The translations under genes were made by a program, and so were the position numbers. Below the pieces are notes generated by a model. The model saw only the letters and a program-made list of their open reading frames with translations. It had not been told where the DNA came from and ran no database searches. Positions 15,662 to 24,447 of a stretch of DNA of 64,000 bases are shown in pieces. This stretch comes from Chryseobacterium oranimense (GTDB taxonomy: Bacteria; Bacteroidota; Bacteroidia; Flavobacteriales; Weeksellaceae): positions 1 to 64,000 of the forward strand of contig NZ_FQWT01000007.1 in NCBI RefSeq assembly GCF_900129755.1, in the 5' to 3' direction. Numbering within the stretch: the first letter of the stretch is position 1; each line of letters starts with the position of its first letter.

Positions 15662-17188
15662 ATGGCAGATAAAACACAATTTATTGAAGAACTAAATGCA
15701 AAATACACTCCTAAAGGAGATCATATTATACTCGGAAAAGGAATGCTGGACGGTGAAGTGGTGCCGGAAGTTAATGTTACCATTCCTTTAAAAACAATTA
15801 ACCGTCACGGTCTTATTGCAGGGGCTACAGGGACAGGTAAAACAAAAACGCTTCAGGTATTTGCAGAACAGCTCTCCCATGCAGGAATTCCTTCATTGGT
15901 TTTGGATATTAAAGGAGATTTTTCCGGAATTGCAGAAGCCGGCCAGATGAATCCGGTCATTGAAGAAAGATATGCAAAAACCCAGCTCCCATATAATCCA
16001 CAGGCTTTTCCGGTAGAGCTGATGACCATATCAGGAGGAAAAGGAGTGAAGTTAAGAGCTACCGTTACAGAGTTCGGTCCTGTTCTATTAAGCAAGATCC
16101 TGGAACTGAATGATACCCAGCAGAGTATTATGTCTATTGTCTTTAAATACTGTGACGATAAAGGACTTCCGTTAATTGACCTTAATGATTTGAAGAAAGT
16201 CTTGCAATATGTAACGGATAATGCCCAGGGAAAAGCTGAACTGGCAGCTAACTACGGATCTATTGCCCCGGCTTCACTGGGAGCGATCCTGAGATCTATT
16301 GTGGCTCTGGAACAGCAGGGTGCCGCTGATTTTTTTGGCGAATTGAGCTTTGATGTTCATGACCTTCTTGAAACCAGAGATGGAAAAGGGGTGGTCAATA
16401 TCTTAAGAGTAGCAGAAATTCAGAATAAGCCACAGCTGTTTTCTACGTTTATGCTTTCGCTTTTTGCTGAAATTTATATGACTTTCCCGGAAGAAGGAGA
16501 CAGCGGAAAACCCAAACTTGTTCTTTTCATAGACGAAGCCCACCTGATATTCGATGAATCTTCAAAAGCTTTGTTGTCCCAGATAGAAACCATGGTAAAA
16601 CTTATCCGTTCCAAAGGAGTGGGAATTTATTTTATCACACAGATTCCAGGCGATGTTCCGGAGAATGTACTGTCCCAGCTTGGTCTGAAGATACAGCATG
16701 CTTTGAGAGGTTTTACCGCAAAAGATAAAAAAGAAATTACTAAAGCAGTAGAAAACTATCCTACAACTGAATTTTATGATGCATCAAACCTGATCCAGAA
16801 TCTCGGGATCGGGGAAGCCTTTGTAACAGCTTTGGATGAAAAAGGAATTCCTACACCGCTTGTTCATACCTATCTGATCTCTCCGGAATCAAGGATGGAT
16901 GTCCTGAATGATGCAGAAATTTCAGAACTGACAGGAAACTCTTCTTTAGTGGCTAAATATGAACAGCCTGTTGATAAGGAATCTGCTTATGAGATCCTGA
17001 CCAGCAGAATGGAGCAGGCCGCCCAGAACCCGGCACCTTCCCAGAAAACAAAACCTGTGAAAGAAGAGCCGGGAATGTTTGAGCAGGTGCTTCAGAGTAA
17101 GGCAGGAAGAACTTTTACCAGCACTTTAATGCGGGAAGGAGCAAAAGCCCTTCTCGGAATGTTCGGATTGGGTGGAAGAAGAAGGTAA
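15662..17188 (+). CDS. HerA/YjgR-like P-loop ATPase (DUF853)
   Basis: This 508-residue protein has Walker A GATGTGKT (54-61), the LDIKGDFSG segment, and Walker B LFIDEAHLIF (288-297). A later arginine-rich FITQIPGDVPENVLSQLG stretch is typical of the DUF853/YjgR branch of HerA-type helicase-like ATPases. The C-terminus is a Gly/Arg-rich tail (GMFGLGGRRR). YjgR-type proteins are widespread, and their cellular job is not established; DNA or protein translocation by hexamers is inferred from the fold. It is a single gene; about 295 bases without a gene follow it. Confidence 0.88.
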   Translation: MADKTQFIEELNAKYTPKGDHIILGKGMLDGEVVPEVNVTIPLKTINRHGLIAGATGTGKTKTLQVFAEQLSHAGIPSLVLDIKGDFSGIAEAGQMNPVIEERYAKTQLPYNPQAFPVELMTISGGKGVKLRATVTEFGPVLLSKILELNDTQQSIMSIVFKYCDDKGLPLIDLNDLKKVLQYVTDNAQGKAELAANYGSIAPASLGAILRSIVALEQQGAADFFGELSFDVHDLLETRDGKGVVNILRVAEIQNKPQLFSTFMLSLFAEIYMTFPEEGDSGKPKLVLFIDEAHLIFDESSKALLSQIETMVKLIRSKGVGIYFITQIPGDVPENVLSQLGLKIQHALRGFTAKDKKEITKAVENYPTTEFYDASNLIQNLGIGEAFVTALDEKGIPTPLVHTYLISPESRMDVLNDAEISELTGNSSLVAKYEQPVDKESAYEILTSRMEQAAQNPAPSQKTKPVKEEPGMFEQVLQSKAGRTFTSTLMREGAKALLGMFGLGGRRR

Positions 17189-17484
17189 AAGTGAATTAAA
17201 ATTTCTGCAGAAATAATTTGCTATGTAAAGACTATCAGCTTTTTATTGCCTTTTGCCGGCTGTTATTAATCTGGATATGGGCGATATAAAAGCTGTTTTT
17301 ACTTTTTTTGATATATTTTTTGTTATTTTCGCAAAGCTGCCTCTGTCGGTGAAAATTAGATAACAGTGATGCAGTACAGTCTTTCAGTGCCAATGGCACA
17401 GGTTATGTATTAAGCCTGATGGCACTGGTTTTCAGCAGTTGATTTAAATAGTAATGATAAAAACAGGAGTATAACTAGAATTCA

Positions 17485-18708
17485 ATGTATTCGATTATTG
17501 ATATAGAAAGTAATGGTGCAGGTTACAGAAATGAATGCATTATAGATATAGCCATCTACAGGTATGATGGTCAAAAGATTACTGACCAGTTCATTTCTCT
17601 TGTTAATCCCGAAAGTGATATCACTCCTTTTGTACAGAAGCTGACAAGCATCACTCCTAAAATGGTGAAAACAGCTCCGAAGTTTCATGAAATAGCAAAA
17701 AGAGTTATTGAAATCACCCAGAATACCACTTTGGTGGGTCACAATATTGATTTCGATTACAGGATGCTGCGCCAGTCTTTTAAAAGACTCGGGTATGACT
17801 TTCAGATCAATACTTTAGATACCATTCCTTTAGCAAAAAAAATGATCCCGGATGAAGTGAGCTATTCATTGGGAAAGCTGGTGAAATCCTTGGGAATTCC
17901 GCTTACGAACCATCATAGGGCAGAAGGGGATGCAAGGGCAACATTGGAGCTTTTCAAGCTTTTAATTTCTAAAGATACAGAAAATGAGATTATTCAAAAG
18001 CAGCATGACGAAACCAATGCAAAAACCTATATCAACAAGATCAAGGTTCTTACCCAGGATCTTCCGAACGAAAAAGGGTTTGTGTATTTCCAGAATGAAG
18101 CGGGGAAAATTATTTTATCAGATTATGTTCAGGATATCAATAAGTTCTCCAAAAAAGTCTTCAATTCCAAGTCCCCAAAATGGGAACAGATCCAGAAGGA
18201 CGTTGAGCAGATCAATTATGAACTTACGGGAACGGATATTATTGCAAAGCTGATCCTTAATTCCAAAAACATCAAAAAAAGGGAAGTATTTCCCTTTGGA
18301 CTTTACTTCAGGAACAATAAATATATCGTTGAAAAAAATAAGCTGAATAAGACTGAAAGACCTATCCTTAAGTTCAGGTCATTTACCCAGGGAACAAAAG
18401 CGGTTCAGTTTATAGGGCTGCAGGAAGAATTCAATGATGTTAATGTTTTTATCAGAAAAATAGATTTCAGAAAAAGGAATGAGCTTTGGCTCGGCCAGGG
18501 AAGAAAGCTTGGAGAGAAACTGTTTCTGATCATTGAAAACGGAAAAGTAGTCTCTTATGGCTTTTATGAGCTGTTTACGCAGATCCAGACCATGAGTAAG
18601 CTTTCAAAACTGAAAATTGATTTACCTCTTCCTTCCACAGATCTGCATAATGATCTTCAGCTTGCGCTGCTTCGCGGTGATTTTGAGACGCTGCCGTTAC
18701 CAAAATAA
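17485..18708 (+). CDS. DnaQ-type 3'-5' exonuclease fused to a degenerate GIY-YIG-like region
   Basis: The 407-residue protein starts with a DEDDh exonuclease domain (1-165): Asp6 and Glu8 in SIIDIES, Asp89/Asp91 in HNIDFDYRML, and HHRAEGDA with His144 and Asp149. Residues about 190-235 (LPNEKGFVYFQNEAGKIIL) line up with the start of UvrC/Cho GIY-YIG nuclease domains, but the second motif is ILS instead of YIG, so the nuclease site looks lost. The following INYELTGTDIIAKLILN segment also resembles the UvrC/Cho helix after that domain. DnaQ-Cho fusions act in DNA repair; here only the exonuclease is likely active. Single gene. Confidence 0.82.
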   Translation: MYSIIDIESNGAGYRNECIIDIAIYRYDGQKITDQFISLVNPESDITPFVQKLTSITPKMVKTAPKFHEIAKRVIEITQNTTLVGHNIDFDYRMLRQSFKRLGYDFQINTLDTIPLAKKMIPDEVSYSLGKLVKSLGIPLTNHHRAEGDARATLELFKLLISKDTENEIIQKQHDETNAKTYINKIKVLTQDLPNEKGFVYFQNEAGKIILSDYVQDINKFSKKVFNSKSPKWEQIQKDVEQINYELTGTDIIAKLILNSKNIKKREVFPFGLYFRNNKYIVEKNKLNKTERPILKFRSFTQGTKAVQFIGLQEEFNDVNVFIRKIDFRKRNELWLGQGRKLGEKLFLIIENGKVVSYGFYELFTQIQTMSKLSKLKIDLPLPSTDLHNDLQLALLRGDFETLPLPK

Positions 18709-18784
18709 AAGGAAATTTATCCTTTACGGATTTTCATAAGAATCTGCTTTTCAAATCATTTTTCCTGAAATGAAAAATAAATAG

Positions 18785-18792
18785 TATTTTTG
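18785..18792 (+). promoter_or_regulatory. -7 box upstream of the lysA leader
   Basis: TATTTTTG, an exact Bacteroidota -7 match, lies 20 bases before the short ORF at 18812. No -33 TTTG is seen at 19-22 bases. Confidence 0.5.
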
Positions 18793-18811
18793 CAAAAAAT
18801 AAATAGAAGCA

Positions 18812-18883
18812 ATGCAAAATTTTAAACAAAATAAAACTGGAAAAAAGGGAGCTGTAAAGTTCTCTAAGGTTTGGAATATTTAA
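18812..18883 (+). CDS. Lys-rich 23-residue leader peptide candidate
   Basis: A short frame reads MQNFKQNKTGKKGAVKFSKV and ends WNI; six of its 23 residues are lysine. It begins 20 bases after a -7 box and ends 32 bases before an intrinsic terminator (18916-18949), which in turn lies 16 bases before lysA. That layout is what a translational attenuator has. Lys is common in AT-rich genomes, so this may be chance. I know of no described homologue. Confidence 0.35.
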   Translation: MQNFKQNKTGKKGAVKFSKVWNI

Positions 18884-18915
18884 AAGACTTGTCTTGCATA
18901 AAAAATAATCAATGT

Positions 18916-18949
18916 GGCAGGCTCTTTTTCGAAGAATCTGCCTTTTTTT
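18916..18949 (+). terminator. Terminator or attenuator hairpin before lysA
   Basis: GGCAG (18916-18920) pairs with CTGCC (18938-18942), the stem continues inward with one mismatch, and seven T follow (18943-18949). It lies between the lysA -7 box and the lysA start, so it would cut the lysA message unless read through or prevented. Confidence 0.65.
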
Positions 18950-18965
18950 ATGTTAAAATGAAATT

Positions 18966-20165
18966 ATGAATTCAAAAGAATTATTAAAGATTGCCAATGA
19001 GTTTGGCACACCGGTGTATGTTTACGATGCGGAGTCCATCAAAGTTCAATACGAAAAACTTACATCTTCTTTTTTAAAACATACTAAGTTCTTCTACGCA
19101 GCGAAGGCTTTAACCAACATCAACATTCTTAAGTATGTCAGGAATCTGGGTGCCTCTTTGGATTGTGTATCTATTAATGAGGTTAAACTTGGATTAAAGG
19201 CGGGGTTTCCGAAAGAAAGAATATTATTCACCCCTAATTGTGTTGACCTGGCTGAAATAGAGGAAGCAATGGCTTTCGGAGTTCATATTAACATTGATAA
19301 CATTTCTATTCTTGAGCAGTTCGGGAATAAATACGGAAATACCTATCCTATTCTTGTAAGGATCAACCCGCATATTTTTGCAGGGGGAAACTATAAAATT
19401 TCAACGGGGCATATCGACAGCAAGTTTGGCATCTCCATTCACCAGGTTCGTCATATCGAAAGAGTGATGAAAAGTACCAACCTTAATGTGGAAGGGCTTC
19501 ACATGCATACGGGAAGCGAGATCAAGGATCCAGATGTTTTCCTTCAGGCATTGGACATTATGCTTGAGCTTTCCGAGCATTTCCCTAACCTTAAATACCT
19601 GGATATGGGAAGCGGATTCAAAATCCCTTACCAGGATACCGAAGAGGAAACGGATGTGAGAACACTAGGTAAAAAAGTAGAAAAAGTGATTTCTGAGTTT
19701 TCAAAATCTACAGGAAAAAAATTCGAACTATGGTTTGAACCGGGGAAATTTCTGGTAGGAAAAAGCGGTTACCTTTTAGTAAAAGCCAATGTCATCAAGC
19801 AGACAACAGCTACTGTTTTTGTAGGTGTAAATTCAGGGTTCAACCATTTAATCCGGCCGATGTTTTATGATTCTTACCATATGATCGAAAACCTGTCGAA
19901 TCCTAAAGGAGCCGAAAGAATTTATACCGTAGTAGGAAACATCTGCGAAACGGATACATTTGCCTGGGACAGAAAGCTGAATGAAGTAAGAGAAGGTGAT
20001 ATCCTGGTTTTCCACAATGCCGGAGCCTACGGTTTTGAAATGAGCTCGAATTTCAATTCTAGATTAAAGCCTGCCGAAGTATTGTTCTTAGACGGAAAGG
20101 CACATTTGATCCGTAAAAGAGATGAATTTGAAGATCTGCTGAGAAACCAGATAGAAATTTTGTAG
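18966..20165 (+). CDS. lysA: Diaminopimelate decarboxylase
   Basis: A 399-residue type III PLP-fold decarboxylase, the last step of lysine synthesis (meso-diaminopimelate to L-lysine). PLP lysine is Lys47 in FFYAAKALTN; the HTGSE motif is at 181-185; the EPGKFLV segment and GNICETDT (substrate-binding Cys near residue 324) are in place. The length is normal. It is transcribed behind a candidate leader peptide and terminator, which suggests attenuation. A small secreted protein gene follows after 44 bases. Confidence 0.95.
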   Translation: MNSKELLKIANEFGTPVYVYDAESIKVQYEKLTSSFLKHTKFFYAAKALTNINILKYVRNLGASLDCVSINEVKLGLKAGFPKERILFTPNCVDLAEIEEAMAFGVHINIDNISILEQFGNKYGNTYPILVRINPHIFAGGNYKISTGHIDSKFGISIHQVRHIERVMKSTNLNVEGLHMHTGSEIKDPDVFLQALDIMLELSEHFPNLKYLDMGSGFKIPYQDTEEETDVRTLGKKVEKVISEFSKSTGKKFELWFEPGKFLVGKSGYLLVKANVIKQTTATVFVGVNSGFNHLIRPMFYDSYHMIENLSNPKGAERIYTVVGNICETDTFAWDRKLNEVREGDILVFHNAGAYGFEMSSNFNSRLKPAEVLFLDGKAHLIRKRDEFEDLLRNQIEIL

Positions 20166-20209
20166 ATTTAATTGGAAGATTGTAAATTTAAAGAACAAAA
20201 AATCAGCAT

Positions 20210-20629
20210 ATGAAAAAAATAATTTCAGTTCTGGCAGTTCTTGCTTTTACACATTCTTTTTCACAGACTTTTGTGAAAATTAAATCCGATAAAAATGTAC
20301 TGGATAGCGCCTATAAGGGTGGGCAGGAAAAATTTGACAAAGATTTGGCTCTTAGTCTTCAGCAAACCGGAAACAGTTTTCAGGTAACAGGAGATTTTGT
20401 ACTGAATTTTAATGTCAGTGAGAAAGGAGAAATTTCTGATATAAAGCTTTTACCTGAACTTTTCGACAAAACATTTGAAATAGAAGTGAAAAGAGATCTT
20501 GCAAGGGTACAGAAAAACTTTGCAAAAAATAAAGAAGAGAGAGTTTCTTTAGGTTTAAATTTCTCCAGAAATATTCCTGACCAAGATGGACGAGCTAGCT
20601 TTGCTCCTAATACTAACACAAGTAGATAG
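20210..20629 (+). CDS. Secreted TonB-C-terminal-like protein, paralogue 1
   Basis: A 139-residue protein with a signal peptide (to about FSQ, residue 19). It then has the layout of a TonB C-terminal-like domain: a short helix (YKGGQEKFDKDLALSL) and three strands (FVLNFNVSEKGEISDIKL, VSLGLNF). It has no membrane anchor and no proline-rich linker, so it is not a true energy transducer. It resembles the proteins at 23944 and 24448, with its GG--F/Y---L segment diverged. Function unknown. It follows lysA by 44 bases and ends with a clear terminator. Confidence 0.6.
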   Translation: MKKIISVLAVLAFTHSFSQTFVKIKSDKNVLDSAYKGGQEKFDKDLALSLQQTGNSFQVTGDFVLNFNVSEKGEISDIKLLPELFDKTFEIEVKRDLARVQKNFAKNKEERVSLGLNFSRNIPDQDGRASFAPNTNTSR

Positions 20630-20649
20630 TCTCTTTAATAATTAATATA

Positions 20650-20677
20650 AAACTCCGCTCTTATGGCGGAGTTTTTT
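20650..20677 (+). terminator. Terminator of the lysA-TonB-like unit
   Basis: A perfect 9-bp stem (20650-20658 with 20666-20674) with GC-rich core CTCCGC and six T. Confidence 0.9.
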
Positions 20678-20770
20678 GTTGGCTGAAAGAGAATCATAAA
20701 TCATATATTTTACTATTCCAGTATGTTGAAATTTTAATACTGTACAAACGCAGAATTATAATTTATTAGC

Positions 20771-20778
20771 TAAATTTG
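20771..20778 (+). promoter_or_regulatory. -7-like box upstream of the pyruvate oxidase gene
   Basis: TAAATTTG matches the Bacteroidota -7 box and lies 82 bases before the poxB start. No -33 element is seen at the usual distance, so confidence is low. Confidence 0.35.
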
Positions 20779-20860
20779 AGAAAAGGGTATGATTTTTTAA
20801 TGTAAAATATATTTATTCACTTCAGTTTTCTAATCTAATAAACACCAAAAAATACTAATT

Positions 20861-22594
20861 ATGGCCAAAAACATAGCAGAGCAGATTGTTGAAATGCTCG
20901 AAAATGCCAATGTGAAAAGAATTTATGCGGTAACTGGCGACAGTCTCAACCATCTTAACATTGCAGTTAAAAAAAGCAGCATCGAATGGATTCATGTAAG
21001 GCATGAAGAAGTAGGAGCCTATGCAGCAGCGGCTGAAGCAGAGCTTGACGGATTTGCCGTATGTGCGGGAAGCTGTGGTCCGGGACACGTTCATCTTATT
21101 AACGGAGTGTATGAAGCCCACAGATCTCACGTTCCGATGCTTGTCATCGCTTCCACAATCCCAAGCGATGAAATGGGAATGGATTATTTCCAGGAAACCA
21201 ATACCATCAAACTGTTTGATGACTGCAGCCACTATAACCAGATGATCACAAGACCCGAACAGGTACAGAGAACATTACAGACGGCAATCCAGCACGCTAT
21301 TTCGAAGAAAGGAGTAGCAGTAATAGGACTTCCGGGAGATGTATCAGAGCTTGATGCTGAGGAAGGATCAACTTCTACCCAGATATTCAGGACCAATCCC
21401 ATCATAAGACCTTCCGATGATGAATTGAAGCAGCTGGCAGGCTTAATTAACGAAAGTAAAAAGGTAACCCTCTATTGCGGAATTGGAGCAGAACAAGCAA
21501 ATGCTGAGGTAGTAGAATTATCAAAATTTTTAAATGCTCCTGTAGGGTACTCTTTTCGCGGAAAAATGGCTATTCAGCCTAACAATCCCAATGAAGTAGG
21601 GCTTACAGGACTGCTTGGGTTTCCATCAGCCTATCATGCAATGCATGAAGCAGATCTTGTTATTCTTTTGGGAACCGATTTCCCTTATCAGAAATTCATG
21701 CCGGTAAAAAATAAAATTGTCCAGATAGACGAAGCCCCGGAACGACTGGGGAGAAGGGCAAAGCTGGAGATGGGACTGGCGGGAGATGTAAAAGAAACCA
21801 TTAAAGCCTTATTGCCTTTACTTGAGGAAAAAACGGATGCTCATTTTCTCAATGAACAATTGGCATTTTATGAAAAAGTTAAAGAAAGCCAGTTCGCTTA
21901 CGTAAAAGACTTTGGAAAAGAAGATGCCATTCAGCCCGAATATGTTGCCCATACTTTAGACCGTTTGGCTAAAAAAGATGCTATTTTCACGGTAGATACA
22001 GGAATGTGCTGTGTGTGGGGAGCAAGATTCATTACCGGAACCGGAGAAAGGAAAATGTTAGGCTCGTTCAACCACGGATCAATGGCTAATGCTATGCCAA
22101 TGGCTATAGGGGCTTCTTTGACTTATCCGGGTAGAGAAGTTATCGCCATGTGTGGTGACGGAGGACTTTCCATGCTTTTGGGAGACATGGCAACGATCTT
22201 TCAGTACAAACTGCCGGTGAAGCTGATCGTTTTTAATAACAGAACCCTTGGAATGGTAAAGCTGGAAATGGAAGTAGGCGGTATGCCGGACAACCAGACC
22301 GATATGATTAATCCTGATTTCGCAATGGTAGCACATGCGATGGGTTATCCCGGGAAAAATGTCCATAAGCCCGAAGAAGTAGAAGATGCGATTAAGGAAT
22401 GTCTGGTCTACAACGGACCTTACCTTCTGAATATTTTCACCAATCCGAACGCCCTGGCTCTTCCTCCTAAAATTGACTTCGACCAGGTAATGGGAATGAC
22501 AAAATCTATGGCCCAGCTGATGCTTGGCGGTAAGATGGAAGAAGTCCTGGAGACCGTAAAAACAAACTATAAACACATTAAAGGACTTCTGTAA
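20861..22594 (+). CDS. poxB: Pyruvate dehydrogenase/oxidase, TPP-dependent (PoxB-like)
   Basis: A 577-residue thiamine-pyrophosphate enzyme close to E. coli PoxB (572 residues), which oxidises pyruvate to acetate and CO2 and passes electrons to quinone. Seen: VTGDSLN near the N-terminus, the TPP-activating Glu50 in RHEEVGAY, the FAD-domain middle section, and the TPP motif GDG (432-434) ending in FNN (Asn459-Asn460). The last residues could form the membrane-contact helix of this family. The stop overlaps the next gene's start by one base (TAATG), so the two are translationally coupled. Confidence 0.92.
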   Translation: MAKNIAEQIVEMLENANVKRIYAVTGDSLNHLNIAVKKSSIEWIHVRHEEVGAYAAAAEAELDGFAVCAGSCGPGHVHLINGVYEAHRSHVPMLVIASTIPSDEMGMDYFQETNTIKLFDDCSHYNQMITRPEQVQRTLQTAIQHAISKKGVAVIGLPGDVSELDAEEGSTSTQIFRTNPIIRPSDDELKQLAGLINESKKVTLYCGIGAEQANAEVVELSKFLNAPVGYSFRGKMAIQPNNPNEVGLTGLLGFPSAYHAMHEADLVILLGTDFPYQKFMPVKNKIVQIDEAPERLGRRAKLEMGLAGDVKETIKALLPLLEEKTDAHFLNEQLAFYEKVKESQFAYVKDFGKEDAIQPEYVAHTLDRLAKKDAIFTVDTGMCCVWGARFITGTGERKMLGSFNHGSMANAMPMAIGASLTYPGREVIAMCGDGGLSMLLGDMATIFQYKLPVKLIVFNNRTLGMVKLEMEVGGMPDNQTDMINPDFAMVAHAMGYPGKNVHKPEEVEDAIKECLVYNGPYLLNIFTNPNALALPPKIDFDQVMGMTKSMAQLMLGGKMEEVLETVKTNYKHIKGLL

Positions 22595-23838
22595 TGAGTG
22601 TATCCTTAAAAAGGTTTTATATAATCGCCTGGTTATTCGGGCTCGTATTTTATTTTCTGGATTACGTGGTCCGCTCTGCACCGGCCGTAATGATTCCTGA
22701 GCTCGTCAGCAATTTCAGTACTACGGAACTGAAGCTTGTCAGCCTCATCGGGACCTATTATTATACCTATTCTACCTGCAGCCTTATTGCCGGAATTGCC
22801 CTGGATAAGTTCGGTGGCAAAAGATCGCTTTTCGCAGGTGCTTTAATTCTGGGAATAGGCTGTCTGTTATTTCTGGCATCCGCTTATTCAGGTGGTGTGG
22901 CAGGAAGATTGTTGCAGGGAGCGGGGTGTGCTTTTGCATTTCCTGGATGTGTCTATCTCGCGAGTAAAGGGTTTTCCTCAAAATCTCTCGCGACAGCTGT
23001 TGGATTTACACAATGTATCGGAATGCTTGGTGGAACGGCAGGTCAGTTTGTAGTAGGACCGTGGGTGGAAGAAGGTGTCAATACAGATACTTTCTGGCTT
23101 TGGTCAGGTATCATTACCGTTATTACGGCATTTTGTCTGTTCCTGGTTATTCCCGGCGAAAAACAGTCGGAAGTACAGTCTGAGGAAACCGTTAAAAAAG
23201 TAGGTTATTTGGAACCTTATAAAATCGTTTTTAAAAATCCTCAATCCTGGTTGTGTGGTCTTATTTCCGGTCTGCTGTTTGCGCCCACCACTATATTTGC
23301 AATGACCTGGGGAGTTGCTTTCTTTGAAAAAGATAAAGGATTTATGTTTCATGACGCGGCTATTACAAGTGCAATGGTAGCTTTCGGCTGGGTTTTCGGA
23401 TGTCCGCTTTTAGGCTTTATTACAGATAAACTGGGAAGAAGGAAACCTGTTCTGATTGGTGGTGCAGTCCTGATGATCCTAAGTTTTCTACAGCTTATCT
23501 ATCTGCCGGAACTGTATTCTGCTAAAGTCAGCATGTTTATTTTCGGGCTTGGATCCGGAGCTGCCATGATACCTTATTCTATTATTAAAGAGACCAATCC
23601 GGATTATGTAAAAGGAAGTGCAACCGGTGCTATTAATTTTATCACCTTTGGCGTGACTACACTGGTAAGTCCGCTATTCAGCAGATGGTTCGGCAAAAAC
23701 CTGGAAGCTTCTTCAGGAGAAATGCATTTCCAGCATTCCATACTATTCTGGATTGCAGGAATTGTGTTGGCAGTTCTGATTTCCTTGATGCTAAGAGAAA
23801 CTGGAAGCAAAGCACGGCTTCAGCCTTCAAATACATAA
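22594..23838 (+). CDS. MFS transporter coupled to poxB
   Basis: A 414-residue major facilitator with about 12 membrane segments. It shows the first-half loop motif DKFGGKRS, the second-half ITDKLGRRKP, and the LLQGAGCAFAFPG segment typical of GlpT/phthalate-permease-type organic-anion porters. The start codon shares one base with the poxB stop, so both are made from one message. This suggests transport of pyruvate, acetate or a related acid, or of a substrate that yields pyruvate; the substrate is not readable. A terminator follows. Confidence 0.85.
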   Translation: MSVSLKRFYIIAWLFGLVFYFLDYVVRSAPAVMIPELVSNFSTTELKLVSLIGTYYYTYSTCSLIAGIALDKFGGKRSLFAGALILGIGCLLFLASAYSGGVAGRLLQGAGCAFAFPGCVYLASKGFSSKSLATAVGFTQCIGMLGGTAGQFVVGPWVEEGVNTDTFWLWSGIITVITAFCLFLVIPGEKQSEVQSEETVKKVGYLEPYKIVFKNPQSWLCGLISGLLFAPTTIFAMTWGVAFFEKDKGFMFHDAAITSAMVAFGWVFGCPLLGFITDKLGRRKPVLIGGAVLMILSFLQLIYLPELYSAKVSMFIFGLGSGAAMIPYSIIKETNPDYVKGSATGAINFITFGVTTLVSPLFSRWFGKNLEASSGEMHFQHSILFWIAGIVLAVLISLMLRETGSKARLQPSNT

Positions 23839-23860
23839 AAACAGATTTCAGAATATGATA

Positions 23861-23890
23861 AAAACTTCGGGTGACAGCCTGAAGTTTTTC
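23861..23890 (+). terminator. Terminator of the poxB-MFS operon
   Basis: A 12-bp stem (23861-23872 with 23877-23888, G-U pairs included), GACA loop, T run. Confidence 0.85.
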
Positions 23891-23943
23891 TTTTTGGTAA
23901 AGCATTTAAATAACTAACTTTGTTATAGCAATTTTAATAAACA

Positions 23944-24438
23944 ATGAACCGGCCTATGAAAGTTTTTACTTTACTTATAGCACTTTTTATAGCAAATTTT
24001 ACATTTGCCCAGGATATTGAGGAAAGAGATGATAATCAGATAACAGAAACCAATAAAAATCTCTTAAAAATAGATATCAAAGAACCCCTTTTGCAGGTTG
24101 CAGTAAAAAACTGTAATGATTTCAAAGCGGCTGCGTTTGAAGGCGGTGTGGCAGTTTATAAACAAACCCTTCAGAAATTCATGTACGATTATCTGAATTC
24201 AGATTTCTATGTCCTGAATGGTGATTTTACATTCACCCTTACTGTTGATGAGACCGGAAAAGTAACTAATATCGAAGGAAGCCCGAAAGTAGCCAACAGC
24301 ACTTACTTTTTTGATGATATGAAATATGTGGTAAGACGCATCAAAAAAAACTGGATTCCGGCTTCATGTGACGGAAAGCCGGTTACCTCACAGATCAAAC
24401 TGAAAATGAATTTCTCCTCCATAGCTACAGACTTATAA
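23944..24438 (+). CDS. Secreted TonB-C-terminal-like protein, paralogue 2
   Basis: A 164-residue protein with a signal peptide ending near TFAQ (residue 23). The C-terminal 110 residues follow the TonB-CTD pattern: FEGGVAVYKQTLQKF, then FTLTVDETGKVTNIEG, a helical DDMKYVVRRIKKNWIPA, and KPVTSQIKLKMNF. The tryptophan and the D--KYV--R----W-PA stretch are the family core. It has no N-terminal membrane anchor that would stay after cleavage, so it is not an energy transducer. A second ATG at 23956 is an alternative start. It is followed by a paralogue after 9 bases. Confidence 0.65.
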   Translation: MNRPMKVFTLLIALFIANFTFAQDIEERDDNQITETNKNLLKIDIKEPLLQVAVKNCNDFKAAAFEGGVAVYKQTLQKFMYDYLNSDFYVLNGDFTFTLTVDETGKVTNIEGSPKVANSTYFFDDMKYVVRRIKKNWIPASCDGKPVTSQIKLKMNFSSIATDL

Positions 24439-24447
24439 CATGATCAG

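Noticed and set aside
18883-18966. Lysine (L-box) riboswitch upstream of lysA
   Set aside because: The leader is too short and lacks the conserved L-box core; only a terminator hairpin and a short ORF are present.
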